This document shows positions 21,180 through 32,794 of a stretch of DNA of 64,000 nt, piece by piece. The notes under the pieces were generated by a model. The model did not search any database and was not told the origin of the DNA. It saw nothing but the letters and a program-made list of their open reading frames with translations. Made by a program: the position numbers and the translations under genes. Each line of letters starts with the position of its first letter. Positions within the stretch are counted from its first letter, which is position 1. Origin of the DNA: Strigamia acuminata (Eukaryota; Arthropoda; Chilopoda; Geophilomorpha; Linotaeniidae); NCBI GenBank assembly GCA_949358305.1, contig OX442317.1, forward strand, positions 1,116,001 to 1,180,000, in the 5' to 3' direction.

Positions 21180-21850
21180 AATTAATACGGAGTAATTCTT
21201 TATTTGGAATTTCAACTGAGTTTAATGTTCGAGAATAACATGAAAATAAACAAAAATGGTGTCCTAGTTTTTGCACAATATGATCGACACACATAATTAC
21301 GTGGTAATAAGATGGTTTCACAATGTTCATAACACCGAATTGAAACTAGTTAGACTTCCATTGGATGGTTTCCGTGTTATTTCCAGCAAATGGCACATGA
21401 GCAAATAAACGTCGACATTATTGAACGCTGCATTGTGCATTGCACATTGTTCTTAAAACTTGGTCTCGATGCTAAAAATATCGCTCGCATATTGACAGCA
21501 TTATTATCGTATCTGTGCATTCCAATGACAACACCGCTCTTAAATTCAATTCCGTTCTAGAAGTACAAAAAGCAGCACCAGTGGGCATTATCCGTCATTT
21601 GTTATACTGGGGGCCATTTCTGTTGGTTTGCCTGCGGGAGGATTTCGTAATCATTTGGATCCAAGTATTTTGTTATCACTAGTGCAGGGGTCGGCACCTT
21701 TTGAGATGGAAAAGCCAAAAGTTACAATTAAAGAGCCACTAACACGGCCGTCAGCTGTCCATCTACTCTCTACTACACCCGTTCTCACTGTTCTCTGACA
21801 TCGAACAAGCCGCAGGTTGCCGACCCCTGCACTAGAGCGTTCGATTCAGT
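21180..21850 (-). pseudogene. Relic of an L-type ENPP gene (exons 6, part 5, part 4)
   Basis: 21299-21556 matches exon 6 of gene L with frame damage. 21575-21605 retains a scrap of exon 5 that runs directly into exon 4 sequence (21605-21684), which continues after a 145-bp hAT MITE (21830-21850) and then stops at the unit boundary. It shows that an L-type gene once lay between G and H. Confidence 0.75.
21685..21829. mobile_element. hAT MITE, 145 bp
   Basis: Terminal repeats CAGGGGTCGGCAcCtTTTG and cagggGTCGGCAACCTgcgg (inverse) with 8-bp target duplications cactagtg (21677-21684) and cactagag (21830-21837). Inserted inside the exon 4 relic of the L-type pseudogene. Gene L shows the empty site (gatgactagggcg). 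Confidence 0.85.
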
Positions 21851-22885
21851 CGGCTGCGCATGCACTGGTTTCCCTAGCGACCCGTGAAAAGTTGGCTGTA
21901 CTCTGCTGTTCCAGGTGTGTTCGGTGTAACAGTGAAACCAACTTATTTTTTTTATTAATTGAGGCGGTCTAGATTGAGGTATGGTACATGTTAATTAGGA
22001 TCCAAACACAAATAAAAAAAAACATTATTGTTTTACAATTAAATCATACGGAGTAGTTTTTATTTTGAAATTAGTAGTTGTAGTAGTAGTAGCTGTAAAA
22101 ACAAAGTTTGCATGTCACGGTTTTACAGAAAAGTGTAAATCTGAATTGATGTGGTTAGCAGGCTAAGCACTTACGATATTTACATGGTCAATGTTAGGTT
22201 TTGTTTTTAAAATGCTGCTGTTTGTTTATCGATATTGTCCTACCGTCTGCTAATAATGGAAGAAAAGAATTCACTTACCGTACGTTGGATGGATTGGGAA
22301 TAATTTTGAGAAAACTACATGAATGAATACACGTCGACTTGGTAATGCTTGGAATTGCCCTTTATGTTGAAACCCAGTCCTGATGCTAAAAACAGACCAC
22401 GCGGTGTCGACACGTTTCGAGAAAAATTGTTTACTTTGGTAAAATGTCTATTTTCGTTGAATGGAAGGAAATTATCTTTAATTGCTCTCTACATATCTAA
22501 AGCTATTGGGAATCTGCGTCTTTATCTGACATGTTGTATTTTTTATTTTGAATAATACTGTAAGAGGGGGCAAGGGTCACCAGAGGGCCAGGTGGTGCCA
22601 ATTATAGAATTATCCATTTAGTATGAATCGGAGAACAAAGCATTCAAAAACTTAGTCTTGTTTCACAAATACATAATTTCCGTAGTGCAACAAAGGATTT
22701 CTTTCACTAAAACGGTTAATTAGCAGCTCACGCCAGCCAAATTGGGATGAAATGTGCTTGGCGAGTTTACACTCCCTAGTCACATGACTTGGTTTGTCAC
22801 CTGCCAAACCAAAGTGATTAAAAATATACAAATACAAATATTTCACGTGGTGATATTTTATTAAAATACAAGATAATAATCGAAA
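21851..22885 (-). pseudogene. Unit boundary plus exon 6 relic copy 2, and 3' flank of gene H
   Basis: 21850-21960 repeats the conserved boundary block (also 16780 and 30196). The exon 6 relic is at 22276-22450 (minus strand: RGLFLASGLGF, then frame loss), interrupted as in copy 1. A trinucleotide (gta)n run lies at about 22078-22092. AATAAA for gene H is at 22857-22862. Confidence 0.65.
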
Positions 22886-24429
22886 TCACCACATACTTTT
22901 CATTGCTCCGTTAATATCATCCACTAAAACTGATCGGAAAACAGTTAAACTTCCATTGGATGGTTTGGGTGGTATTTTGAGCAAATGGCACATCAACGAA
23001 TACACATTGACGTTGTCGAAAGCTGGTAATTGCACATTTCTTTTGAAACCCGGTCCCGATGCTACAAACAGACCTCGCATGTTGACCAGTTGATTATCAT
23101 ATCCATGCATACCCGAAGTTAAATTGCTAATTTCAAAGCCACCCTAAAGGAAACGAGGGAAAACGAGTTATTTTTTTTTCTATAATTTATCGGATTTCTT
23201 ACCCAGGTCACAAAATATCCCTCTTCGGCTATTGCGATGATTGGCATTACCAGTCTATTGTTTCGGTAATGGAACCTCTCAGGGATGTCTTTCTTGTGAT
23301 AAATCTTGACATGCGCGTGTTTATTGTTCAAGGCATTGAACACTTTGTTTTCTTTCCCCGGCTTTGGTAAGATAGAACTCATTGTTCCAGTCTACATTTA
23401 AATATACAATAGTTAGTTGTTTTTGTTGGTACATGGGGGACATGTTTTTACTTGCACGATATTGTCGATATAGTCGTGAAAGTCCAAGTGTTTATTAAGC
23501 ACGAGGGCATTTGGTTCGGATTTGACAACCGTTGACATTCCATGATCGGCTGTCACGATGATGTTGATTTGGTCGAGCATTTTGGCCTTTTTTAGACGCG
23601 CTAACAAGTCGCCAACAATACCGTCCACATATTCGACCATTTTAGCAACTCGTTCGGACTCGGGCCCGTACCCATGTCCCGTATCATAGGGTTCTCTGAA
23701 AAAAACTGCAACGAAGCTGAGTTTTTTGTTGACGAGCCACTCGATCGCGTCGTCGACAACTTCTGACAACTCCAGATCATCCCCGTATTTCTCGTAGAAA
23801 TCCGCCATTACTCCATTGTACTCGACCTAAATTGGATTATTTATTTGGGGAAATGATTTGAAATGTATAAGTGAGGAGTTACGTGTGACCCGGGCCAGTA
23901 GGCGGCGCCGGTTTTCAGTCCGTATCGCCTGGCTGTGATCCAAATTGGTTCGGCTGCACTCCACCATTTCGAAGCTCCGTCGTCATAATAGAACCACTCG
24001 CGAGTTACAGGATCGTACATGATGTTGCTGAGGATGCCGTGGCTTTCGGGAAACAAGCCTGAAAAAGAGAATAAAATTGTTGTTACTAAGTAGTACAGCG
24101 AAGGCTTTTGTTGAAACTGACTACTGACCAGTAACTAATGTTTGGTGATTGGGAGCTGTAAATGAGGGGAATACGGGAATCATTCCTTCCGGTGCGCTTA
24201 CCCCGTTTGCGGCCAACTTGTTTATGTTTGGCGCCTTGTATTTTGTCAGGTAATCGTACCTGGTTGAAAGAAAGCAAGAGAAATAAATATAGAAATGATG
24301 AAATGTGCAATTCGGTTCGACCTACCTGAATCCATCCAGAGATATCAGCAACAGTTTGTTTTCTGCTGTCGTGACACGGGTCGTGTAAACTAAAAGTAAT
24401 AGAAACGTGTGGGAGAAGAAATAATGCAT
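22886..24429 (-). CDS. ENPP4/5-like paralogue H, one metal-ligand Asp replaced by Tyr
   Basis: Six exons: 24326-24429, 24129-24259, 23883-24058, 23452-23826, 23203-23391, 22886-23143; 410 residues. Closest relative is G, from which it differs by scattered substitutions and one extra codon at the end of exon 4 (DYIDNIVQ). SLDGFR, PSFTAPNH, TADHGM and GMHGYDN are intact, but GEPDDTGH of G is REPYDTGH here. The replaced Asp is a zinc ligand in the family, so activity should be abolished or greatly reduced. Signal peptide present; the anchor tail is deleted as in G and J. A TATA box lies 149 bp upstream. Confidence 0.88.
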
Positions 24430-24577
24430 GGTCGTCTGGTTCTGCTGCGTGACAGGAAAAGAATTATTCGTTTGTGTCCAAATTTCATTCAATGTCCTCG
24501 TTACTCTACCTTTTTTGTGAAAGGTTTGCCAAATGGAATGAACTTACCTTTACTTTTACTAGTGCCAGTTGCTGTGG

Positions 24578-24585
24578 TTTATATA
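24578..24585 (-). promoter_or_regulatory. TATA box of gene H
   Basis: TATATAAA on the minus strand, same context and distance to the ATG as in gene G. Confidence 0.6.
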
Positions 24586-24878
24586 TCTAAATCAAACGGG
24601 AAGTTTTTAGCAAAATAAAATATTTTATTGACGGCATATAAATCATTACCAGTATCTTATGAAAAGGAAAAGCATGACACATTAGATTTTCTGCAGTCTC
24701 AGGAAATGTGGAAATCACATGTGCAGGCGAATGTTTTATGTCTGCAGGATTTTATTTGGTTATTCTTACGTTTTCTTGTTTTTGGCCATTGAAATTGGCA
24801 ATTGCAACGGTGATACATTTTTTTCTAAAGTATTGGTACCGTTACCGGAATTAAAAGTTAAAATATACCGGCTACAAG

Positions 24879-25023
24879 CAGGGCCGTCTTAACACTTTTC
24901 AGCGCCCTGGGCTTGAAAAAATCAAGCGCCCCTTGTCTCTTTTCGTGATTTAAAAAAAAAATCAGTTTTTACATTTACAACTTCACAGGCCCAATTCTAG
25001 GATATACTTGTAGTGCATTCGTG
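24879..25023. mobile_element. Truncated hAT-like element and duplication breakpoint
   Basis: Preceded by gctacaag (24871-24878) and starting CAGGGCCGTCTTAAC like the copy at 19836, but it ends abruptly near 25020, where sequence matching the C-D spacer (from about 8090) begins. This is the left breakpoint of the inserted block that carries gene I. Confidence 0.75.
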
Positions 25024-25427
25024 TATTTTGGTTTGTTTTTCATTTATCCGAATCCGTCCAAAGAAATGAATATCAGTTTGTTTTTGAAACAATACATTTT
25101 GTGAGAAATAATACATGGACAATGCGTGGGTGTATTCGTGGTAATTGAATGGAGATTAGTTGCTTGTATATTGTATTTTGGTTCTTAGATCTTGGGCCAG
25201 TGTTGTGCTGTTCCCACAGAAAATCAGGAAAATCAAAAAAATTAATTACAAATATTGATTGACAGCAATTTTGCTATTTTTATTTAATTTTCAACTTATA
25301 TGACTTATTTCTGGTAGATAAGATACGAAAACTGCACCAACGTGAAAACGGACTTAGAAGCAGCAGAGATGAATTTTATTATATGTTGGTTAAATTTAAA
25401 ACGCCAAAGTCAAGTAATTGAATATTC
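25024..25427 (-). pseudogene. Exon 1 scrap of gene C and duplicated C-D spacer
   Basis: 25041-25085 matches the 3' half of the C exon 1 relic (gtttgtttttcatttatccg), then jumps to sequence matching 8585 onward. No coding potential. It confirms that this block derives from the C-D region. Confidence 0.6.
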
Positions 25428-26197
25428 CGGGTCCAATCGTTTAGTCGACTGTCGTTTAGTCGACGCTAAACGATCATTTAGTCGAAAAAACGCTTAGTCG
25501 ACAAACGTTTTGTCAACGATTTTATTTTTGGTCGTTTAGTCGACCAACTTTTTGGGTACGTCTAGTCGACCAGGTCATCTAGTCGACACTACTCGTCGAC
25601 TACACTTTTTCTAATATTTCCAAATTTCTAAGGCCCCTATATTTCTCAGGGTACCTAGATTTCTCAGGGTACCTAGATTTTTCAGGTTTCCAAGCTTTTC
25701 AGGGCCCCAGGTTTCCAAGCTTTTCAGGGCCCCAGGTTTCTAAGCTCCCAAATTTCTAAAGCTCCTAAGTTTCCATGGGCCCCGTCTTGAATTCAATCTC
25801 AAAAAGTTTAAATGTAGCCTATTTCATCTCGTTTTTACTCAATTACTTGTATAACAGAAACTCTTGTTATTTCATTCTAACTCATTGAGCCAGCCACTGA
25901 ACTGTTTAAGTCCTTCCCATAGCCCAGCCTGGCTACCACATGCAAGTTTTAGACTTTTTGCGTGGCACAACTACAAGAAGATGGTCAGGTGGTTAGATAG
26001 TTAGGTTTTGTTCAAAAAAAAAAAGAAAATAAAAGTTTTATTCAACTTTTTCACTTAGTCGACGCCGTTTAGTCTACGCCGTTTAGTCGACCAGGTCACT
26101 TAGTCGTCAAAAATCGTCGACTATGTGACCTGGTCGACTAAACGGCGTAGACTAAACGGCGTCGACTACGTGAATTACGACTAAACGACCCGACCTC
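25428..26197. mobile_element. 770-bp inserted element rich in cgtttagtcgac motifs
   Basis: Flanked by an 8-bp duplication gaatattc (25420-25427 and 26198-26205). The paralogous site near 8870 lacks the insert. Both ends are built of the motif cgtttagtcgac in many orientations. The right end holds a hairpin with about 50-nt arms around 26045-26170. The middle (25620-25790) is a degenerate minisatellite of cagggccccaggtttccaag-type units. No ORF. 8-bp duplication suggests a hAT-related origin. Confidence 0.75.
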
Positions 26198-26480
26198 GAA
26201 TATTCAAACACCACATTCAACCACTTTTGAAGTAAAAACACAAAATTCAGGAAATATTTACGATTAAAACACTTATTTACTCAATCTTCACTTCTGAAAG
26301 ACTAAATATCTGTATTTACTAAAGAGATACTAAATATTTCTATTTATGAAGTGCAAACCACACAATTCGACCAACTTTGAAGTTTAAAACACAAAATTTA
26401 ATCAATTTCCAAAATTTAAAACTTGAAATGAATCAAAAATAAATTTATTCGAAGTTTGCTTACAAGAAATAAATTATTAA

Positions 26481-26833
26481 TATACTCTGACTCACCGTTA
26501 GAAGGTACCCAGTTCGTATTGGCCGAGCCTATTTACTGGTGTAGGGCTACATAAAAGTAGGCCAAAATGCAAACGCTCGAGTTATGGGAAGCCATTTTGT
26601 GTCCAGACATACAAACAGGTAATTTGATAAAATAACATCATAAAACATTGCTTTATGGCTTTTTAAAACATTTTATTATTAAATAAAAGCTAATTAATAT
26701 AATTCAGACCATTACAATAATCACACAAATTTAAAACACTAAAAAAACTACATTTCCTGGTGGTGGTATACAGGCAACAGTTGGGAGTAAACAGGCTCGA
26801 ACTGGGTACCTTCTTACAGTGAGTCAGAATATA
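26481..26833. mobile_element. TATACTC-ended MITE, copy 1
   Basis: Inverted ends TATACTCTGACTCACCgtt and the complement at about 26800-26833, followed inward by gttcgtattggccgagcct. The empty site is seen at about 9105-9120. Members of the same family: 50921, 54057 and 56266; this copy is in the opposite orientation to those. Confidence 0.8.
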
Positions 26834-27232
26834 GTAAAGTAATTTTAAAACAATTTCTGATAAAATCCAACCCTGCAGCTGCTAAGTCAGTTTTTACAGC
26901 AGTATGATTTTCATGTCTTATTTATCAGGAATAAGTTGAAAATCAAGTTCAACATTAAATCAAAATCTCAAAATGGCGCCTGTTTACTGATCTGTTTTTC
27001 TAGGAAATCGTTGTAAATTGTTTCAACTTCTAATGATTAAAGGGTGAGAAAAGATAATTTTTCTACAACACGAATAGCGTGTAAGGAATGTAAAAAAAAA
27101 TGCATTCATAACTGATGCTGCTGGGAACGTTTTATTTGCTAATTTGTACAGAAAATGTTGAAACTGTGCTATTGGTCATTTGTTCAATTTTACTCAATAC
27201 ATTCACGATACAAAGAAGAGCAAACACCAAAA
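26834..27232. other. 3' flank of gene I
   Basis: Matches 9120-9533 downstream of gene D. AATAAA for gene I is at 27131-27136 on the minus strand. No gene. Confidence 0.5.
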
Positions 27233-29315
27233 TTATATAATGTGCGAATTAATTGCCACGTAAAATGAGGAAAGCGACAGGGCAATCACCAGGAAAAAAG
27301 ATGGTTTCGTAACCACGCTGATACTTATTAAAACCGATTGGAAAGTAGTTAGACTTCCATTCGATGGATTCGGTTTGATTCCGATCAAGTGACACATCAT
27401 CGGATAAACGTGCACGTTTTCAAACGCTTCTATTTGCCCACCACGAGTGAAATCGGGCCCCGACGCCAAAAACAACACTCGCATGTCCTTAAGCGCATTA
27501 TCGTATCCGTCCATAGCTACAACTGTCTTATTACCGTTTCCACTTCCGTTCTGGAGGGAAAATACACAAGAATTACATAATTGTATATAAAATTGGTTTG
27601 AACGAGATCGCTTAACTTACATAAGAAATAAAATATCCTTCGTCAGCGATTGCAACGATGGGCATTATTCGTCTATTGTTTCGGAAATGAAACCTTTCGG
27701 GAATGTCCTTCTTGCGGTAGATTTTTACGTTTGGATGTTTGTTATTGAGGGCATTAAAAACTTTATCTTCTTTGTGTTTCTTCGGCCACAGACCCACCAT
27801 AGCACTATTGTTCGACTATAACGTTAAGCAAAGAAAATATGGAAGAGTACTTGTGCGTTCTAAAGAGTCATTTTATAAATTCGGAATGAAGATGAATACG
27901 TACTGGCAAAGGGACGAATTGAAGGTCTTCTTCAGCCACGTGTTTACTGAGGATTAGAGCATTTTTTTCATTTAGTTGAACGCTAGATATACCCTGGCCA
28001 CTGGTCACGATGATATTGGTTTGGTTGAACTGTTTATCCTTTTTTAAACTTTCTACTAAATAACCGACGATATTATCTACGCGTTCGACCGCTGTAGCCA
28101 CTTGTGGGGAGTCGGGTCCAAAGGCCATGGCTGTTTGATATGGTTCTTCGAAATACATGGCCACAAATCGAACTTTTGCTTTTTTGAGCCAATTGATTAC
28201 AAAGTCCACGCTGTGTGTGAAATTTTGTTTACCACCGGAAACGTGGATGTAACCGCGGGGGTCACCGGCAAATAATGTGTCGAGATCAAACTGAAATTGA
28301 ATTAGTTGTTGTAAATGGTTCATTTCATTTAATTAAATCTTACATATCCTCCTGGCCAGAATGAATTTTCTGCGCTTATTCCAGACCGTACGGCTGTATC
28401 CCAGATTGGTTGGGAAATATTCCACCATTTATCAGTAAAATACTTGAATTTCGTAATCGGTTTGAAGGAAAAGTGCTCATTGAACAATGGATCGTACATT
28501 TGATCGCCAAGAATGCCATGGAGTTCGGGATACAAACCTTAAAATACATTTTAAAGAATTCAGGCAAATGATTGTGATTAGGGTTTCTCTACCAAAAACC
28601 GCTATACATCCGATTCTGTTTTTACACGGTCTAGAATTATCGATGCAATTCCGTTTTTGCACGATTTATTTTGGCAATTAAAAATATTTAAATGTTAAAT
28701 GTTAAATGTTAACTGAATGTTTCCAGTAAATACTAATCATCTATTTTTCTTGGTATACTGTCTTCTTTTTACACGATTAATTTTTACACGTTTTTATGTC
28801 TGGAATGTATCTAACTTGTAAGTGTACAAACAGAAATGGGTGTATTTCCGTTGCGGTACAATGAAACTGTGCCCGTATGCCTGCATCTTTTTTTTTACGT
28901 AAGGTACCGAAAAATACGAGTTTAAACCGGTATTTTGAAAATTGTTAAACCAAATACCGGTTTCACCAAATTGTGGATGGATGCAGTGAAGCGTACTCTT
29001 AGGTTGACGTCACAATCTGTTGGATACTAACCTGTAACTAAGGTGCGATGATTGCTCAGTGAGTTTGTCGGGAATGAAGGGATCATTCCTTCCGTCGCGT
29101 TTATTCCGCTTTTAAATAACTCTTGTAAGTTTGGAGTCTTGTATTTTGCAAGGAAATCATTTCTGAAACAACATCAAAATATCAGAGTTATAAAGAATTT
29201 ATTCTAGTTTGTTTTTCATTTACCTGAATCCGTCCAAAGAAATCAATATCAGATTGTTTTTTGATGCGACGCAATTTACAGAAAACAGAATTAGGAGTAT
29301 GTGAAAAACCTTCAT
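27233..29315 (-). CDS. ENPP4/5-like paralogue I, predicted catalytically dead, hydrophobic tail
   Basis: Six exons: 29224-29315, 29032-29162, 28344-28537, 27904-28290, 27621-27815, 27233-27550; 438 residues. The signal peptide starts MKVFHILLI and SLDGFR is intact. The nucleophile position is Ser (PTNSLSNH), EEPDxxGH is EEPYQTAM, TSDHGM is TSGQGI, and the last His is Asp (AMDGYDN). Exons 1, 5 and 6 and both flanks resemble gene D, while exons 3 and 4 resemble gene A, so it is a mosaic. The tail (KPSFFLVIALSLSSFYVAI) looks like a GPI signal. It lies in a block inserted between the active-clade genes H and J. Confidence 0.87.
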
Positions 29316-29363
29316 TCTGGCTCCGTAGCTGTTGGATAAGAAACTAATTGCTTAAAGGGATAC

Positions 29364-29370
29364 ATTTATA
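29364..29370 (-). promoter_or_regulatory. TATA box of gene I
   Basis: TATAAAT on the minus strand, about 49 bp upstream of the ATG, in the same context as gene D. Confidence 0.55.
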
Positions 29371-29446
29371 CGGTATTTATAATCTAATCTTTCCTCGATC
29401 TACACATGCAGATGCACTTTCAACGTAAAATTTGTTTTGCTAACTA

Positions 29447-30190
29447 GGGTTGCACCGAATATTCGGTTTATATTCGGTTATTCGGCCTATTCGGCCTAAA
29501 AACCGAATATTATGTATTCGGCCGAATATCAACCTGTTATTCGGCTGAATACATAATAATGATAAAATTAGAAATATTTGAATTTTGCAGTGTAACAACT
29601 TCACATTTATAGATCAAAATTTAATTTTTTATACAAAAAATTTAATTTTTCTTATTAAATTGCAATTATTACCTAAAAAACACAAATTGTACAATAAAAA
29701 TGTAACATTTATTTTAAAAATGAAATTTTTAAGGCAGTAATTTCGTTTTTCCTGTAAAAGTTGCATTTTTCCTGTAAAAATTGCTTTTCAAAAATTGCAA
29801 GTTTTAGGCAAAAATAGCACTATTGAGGCAAAAATCACTATTTTTAGGAAAAAATCACTATTTTTAGGCAAAAATCACTATTTTTAGGCAAAAATCACTA
29901 TTTTTAGGCAAAAATCACTATTTTTAGGCAAAAATCACTATTTTTAGGCAAAAATCACTATTTTTAGGCAAAAATTGCATTTTTTTCAAAAAAAAGACAT
30001 TTTAAACGTATAAAATTACATTTTTTTGGGGGTAAAACGAATTCTTTAGAACCTAAAAACTGCATTTATTAGATAAAAAGTAGATTTTTTTCATCTTAAA
30101 ATAGTTTTTTTGACCATAAATTTTTTTTTTTTTAGATATTCGGCCGAATACCGAATATTCGGCCATGGTATTCGGTTCCGAATATTCGGA
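29447..30190. mobile_element. Insertion with gaatattcgg palindromes and a 20-bp tandem repeat
   Basis: The left end reads GGTTGCACCGAATATTCGGT and the right end contains cgaatattcggccatgg and ccgaatattcgg. The inside is very AT-rich and includes the tandem array at 29831-29970. Its right edge abuts the conserved unit boundary (attatataaacggcg) found at 16779, so the element marks the right breakpoint of the block with gene I. No ORF. Confidence 0.65.
29831..29970. repeat. Minisatellite, 20-bp unit, seven copies
   Basis: Unit aaaatcactatttttaggca repeated seven times with almost no variation, with degenerate copies before it (29770-29830). The units are contiguous, without unique spacers. Confidence 0.9.
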
Positions 30191-31264
30191 TTATATAAAC
30201 GGCGAGGTCATGAGAAGACACGCGATGCCATCTGCGCATGCGCTGGTTTACCTAGTGACCCGTGAAAAGTTGGCTTAAGTACGCTGTTCCAGGTGTGTTC
30301 GGTGCAGCAGTGAAGCCAACTTATTTTTTTTATTAATTGAGGTATGCTACACGTTAATTAGAGTCCAAACACAAATAAAAAGAAAGATTATTGTTTTGCA
30401 ATTAAATCATAGTTTTTTTTTGAAATTAGTAGTTGTAGTAGTAGTAGTAGCTGTTAAAACAAAGTTTACATGTCACAGTTTTACAGAAAAGTGTAAATCT
30501 GAATTGATTTAGTTAGCAGGCTAAGCCCATACAATTTTTATTTGGTAAATGTTAGTTTTTGTTTTTAAAATGCTGCTGTTTGTTTATCGATATATTGTCC
30601 CACCGTCTGCTAATAATGGAAGAAAAGTATTCACTTACGTTGGATGGATTGGGAATAATTTTGAGAAAACTACATGACTGAATACACGTAGACTTGTACT
30701 GCGTAGAATTGCACATTTGTGTTGAAACCCAGCCCTGATGCTAAAAACAGACCGCGCGGTGTCGACACGTTTCGAGAAAACTTGTTTACTTTGGTGGAAA
30801 CTCGATCTTTACTCCATTCAAAATGTCTATTTTTGTTGAATGGAAGGAAATTATCTTTAATTGCTCTCCATGTATCTAAAGCTATTGGGAATCTAAGGAA
30901 GCGCCTTTATCTGACAAGTTGTATTTTTTATTTTGAATAATACTGTAAGAGGGCAAGGGTCGCCAGAGGGCCAGGTGGTGCCAATTATAGAATTATCCAT
31001 TTAGTATGAATCGGAGAACAAAGCATTCAAAAACAAAAACTTAGTCTTGTTTCACAAATACATAATTTCCGTAGTGCAACAAAGCATTTGATACACTAAA
31101 ACGGTTAATTAGCAGCTCACCCCAGCCAAATTGTGCTTCGGGAGTTTACACCCCCTAGTCACTTGACTTGGTTTGTCACCTGCCAAACCAAAGTGATTAA
31201 AAATATACAAATACAAATATTTCACGTGGTGATATTTTATTAAAATACAAGATAATAATCGAAA
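30191..31264 (-). pseudogene. Unit boundary, exon 6 relic copy 3, and 3' flank of gene J
   Basis: 30191-30330 repeats the boundary block. A (gta)n run is at about 30432-30452. The exon 6 relic is at 30636-30800 (minus: RGLFLASGLGF, then frame loss). AATAAA for J is at 31236-31241. Confidence 0.65.
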
Positions 31265-32794
31265 TCACCACATACTTTTCATTGCTCCGTTAATATCATC
31301 CACTAAAACTGATCGGAAAACAGTTAAACTTCCATTGGATGGTTTGGGTGGTATTTTGAGCAAATGGCACATCAAAGAATACACATTGACGTTGTCGAAA
31401 GCTGGTAATTGCACATTTCTTTTGAAACCCGGTCCCGATGCTACAAACAGACCTCGCATGTTGACCAGTTGATTATCATATCCATGCATACCCCAAGTTC
31501 TATTGCTAAAAGGACTGTCACCCTAAAAGAAAAAAGGGAAAACGAGGTATTTTTTTCTATAATTTATCGGATTTCTCACCCTGGCCACATAATATCCCTC
31601 TTCGGCTATTGCGGTGATTGGCATTACCAGTCTATTGTTTCGGTAATGAAACCTCTCAGGGATGTCTTCCTTGTGATAAATCTTGACATGCGCATGTTTA
31701 TTGTTCAAGGCATTGAACACTTTGTCTTCTTTCCCTGGCTTTGGTACGATAGAACTCATTGTACCCGTCTACATTTAAATAAACAATGGTTAATTGTTTT
31801 TGTTGGTACATGGGGGACATGTTTTTACATGCACGATCTTGTCGTAGTCGTTAACGTCCATGTGTTTATTAAGCACGAGGGCATTTGGTTCGGATTTGAG
31901 AACCGGTGACATTCCATGGTCGGCTGTCACGATGATGTTGATTTGGTCGAGCATTTTGGCCTTTTTTAGACGCGCTAACAAGTCGCCAACAATACCGTCC
32001 ACATGTTCGACCCTGAAAGCAACTTCGTCGGACTCGGGCCCGTACCCATGGCCCGTACTATCGGGTTCTTCGAAAAAAACTGCAACGAAGCTGAGTTTTT
32101 CGTAGACGAGATACTCGATCACGTCGTCGACAACTTCTGAGAAATGCTGATCTTCCTCGAATTCCTCGTAGAAATCCGCCGTTGCTCCATTGTACTCGAC
32201 CTAAATTGGATTATTTATTTGGGGAAATGATTTGAAATGTATAAGTGAGGAGTTACGTGTGACCCGGGCCAGTAGGCGGCGCCAGTTTTCAGTCCGGATC
32301 GCCTGGCTGTGATCCAAATTGGTTCGGCTGCACTCCACCATTTCGAAGCTCCGTCTGTATAATAGAACCACTCGTGACTTACAGGATCGTACATGATGTT
32401 GTCGAGGATGCCGTGGCTTTCGGGAAACAAGCCTGAAAAGAGAATAAAATTGTTATGGTACAGCGAAGGCTTTTGTTGAAACTGACTACTGACCAGTAAC
32501 TAATGTTTGGTGATTGGGAGCTGTAACTGACGGGAATACGGGAATCATTCCTTCCGGTGCGCTTACCCCGTTTGCGGCCAACTTGTTTATGTTTGGCGCC
32601 TTGTATTTTGTCAGGTAATCGTACCTGGTTGAAAGAAAGCAAGGGAAATAAATATAGAAATGATGAAATGTGCAATTCGGTTCGACCTACCTGAATCCAT
32701 CCAGAGATATCAGCAACAGTTTGTTTTCTGCTGTCGTGACACGGGTCGTGTAAACTAAAAGTAATAGAAACGTGTGGGAGAAGAAATAATGCAT
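31265..32794 (-). CDS. ENPP4/5-like ectonucleotide phosphodiesterase J, active site intact, tail lost
   Basis: Six exons: 32691-32794, 32494-32624, 32257-32432, 31829-32200, 31580-31768, 31265-31522; 409 residues. The catalytic set is intact: SLDGFR, PSVTAPNH, EEPDSTGH, TADHGM, GMHGYDN. Start at MHYFFSHTF with a signal peptide. The C-terminal hydrophobic segment is missing through the same 48-nt deletion as in G and H, so a secreted enzyme is expected. It is separated from H by the inserted block carrying gene I. Confidence 0.89.

Noticed and set aside
29831-29970. Regular 20-bp repeats resembling a CRISPR array
   Set aside because: Units are contiguous with no unique spacers and the DNA is eukaryotic. 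It is a minisatellite.
31409-31909. 166-residue plus-strand ORF, one of the longest in the ENPP array
   Set aside because: Runs antisense across ENPP exons 6, 5 and 4 of gene J with their introns. Similar antisense frames recur in paralogues because of codon bias.
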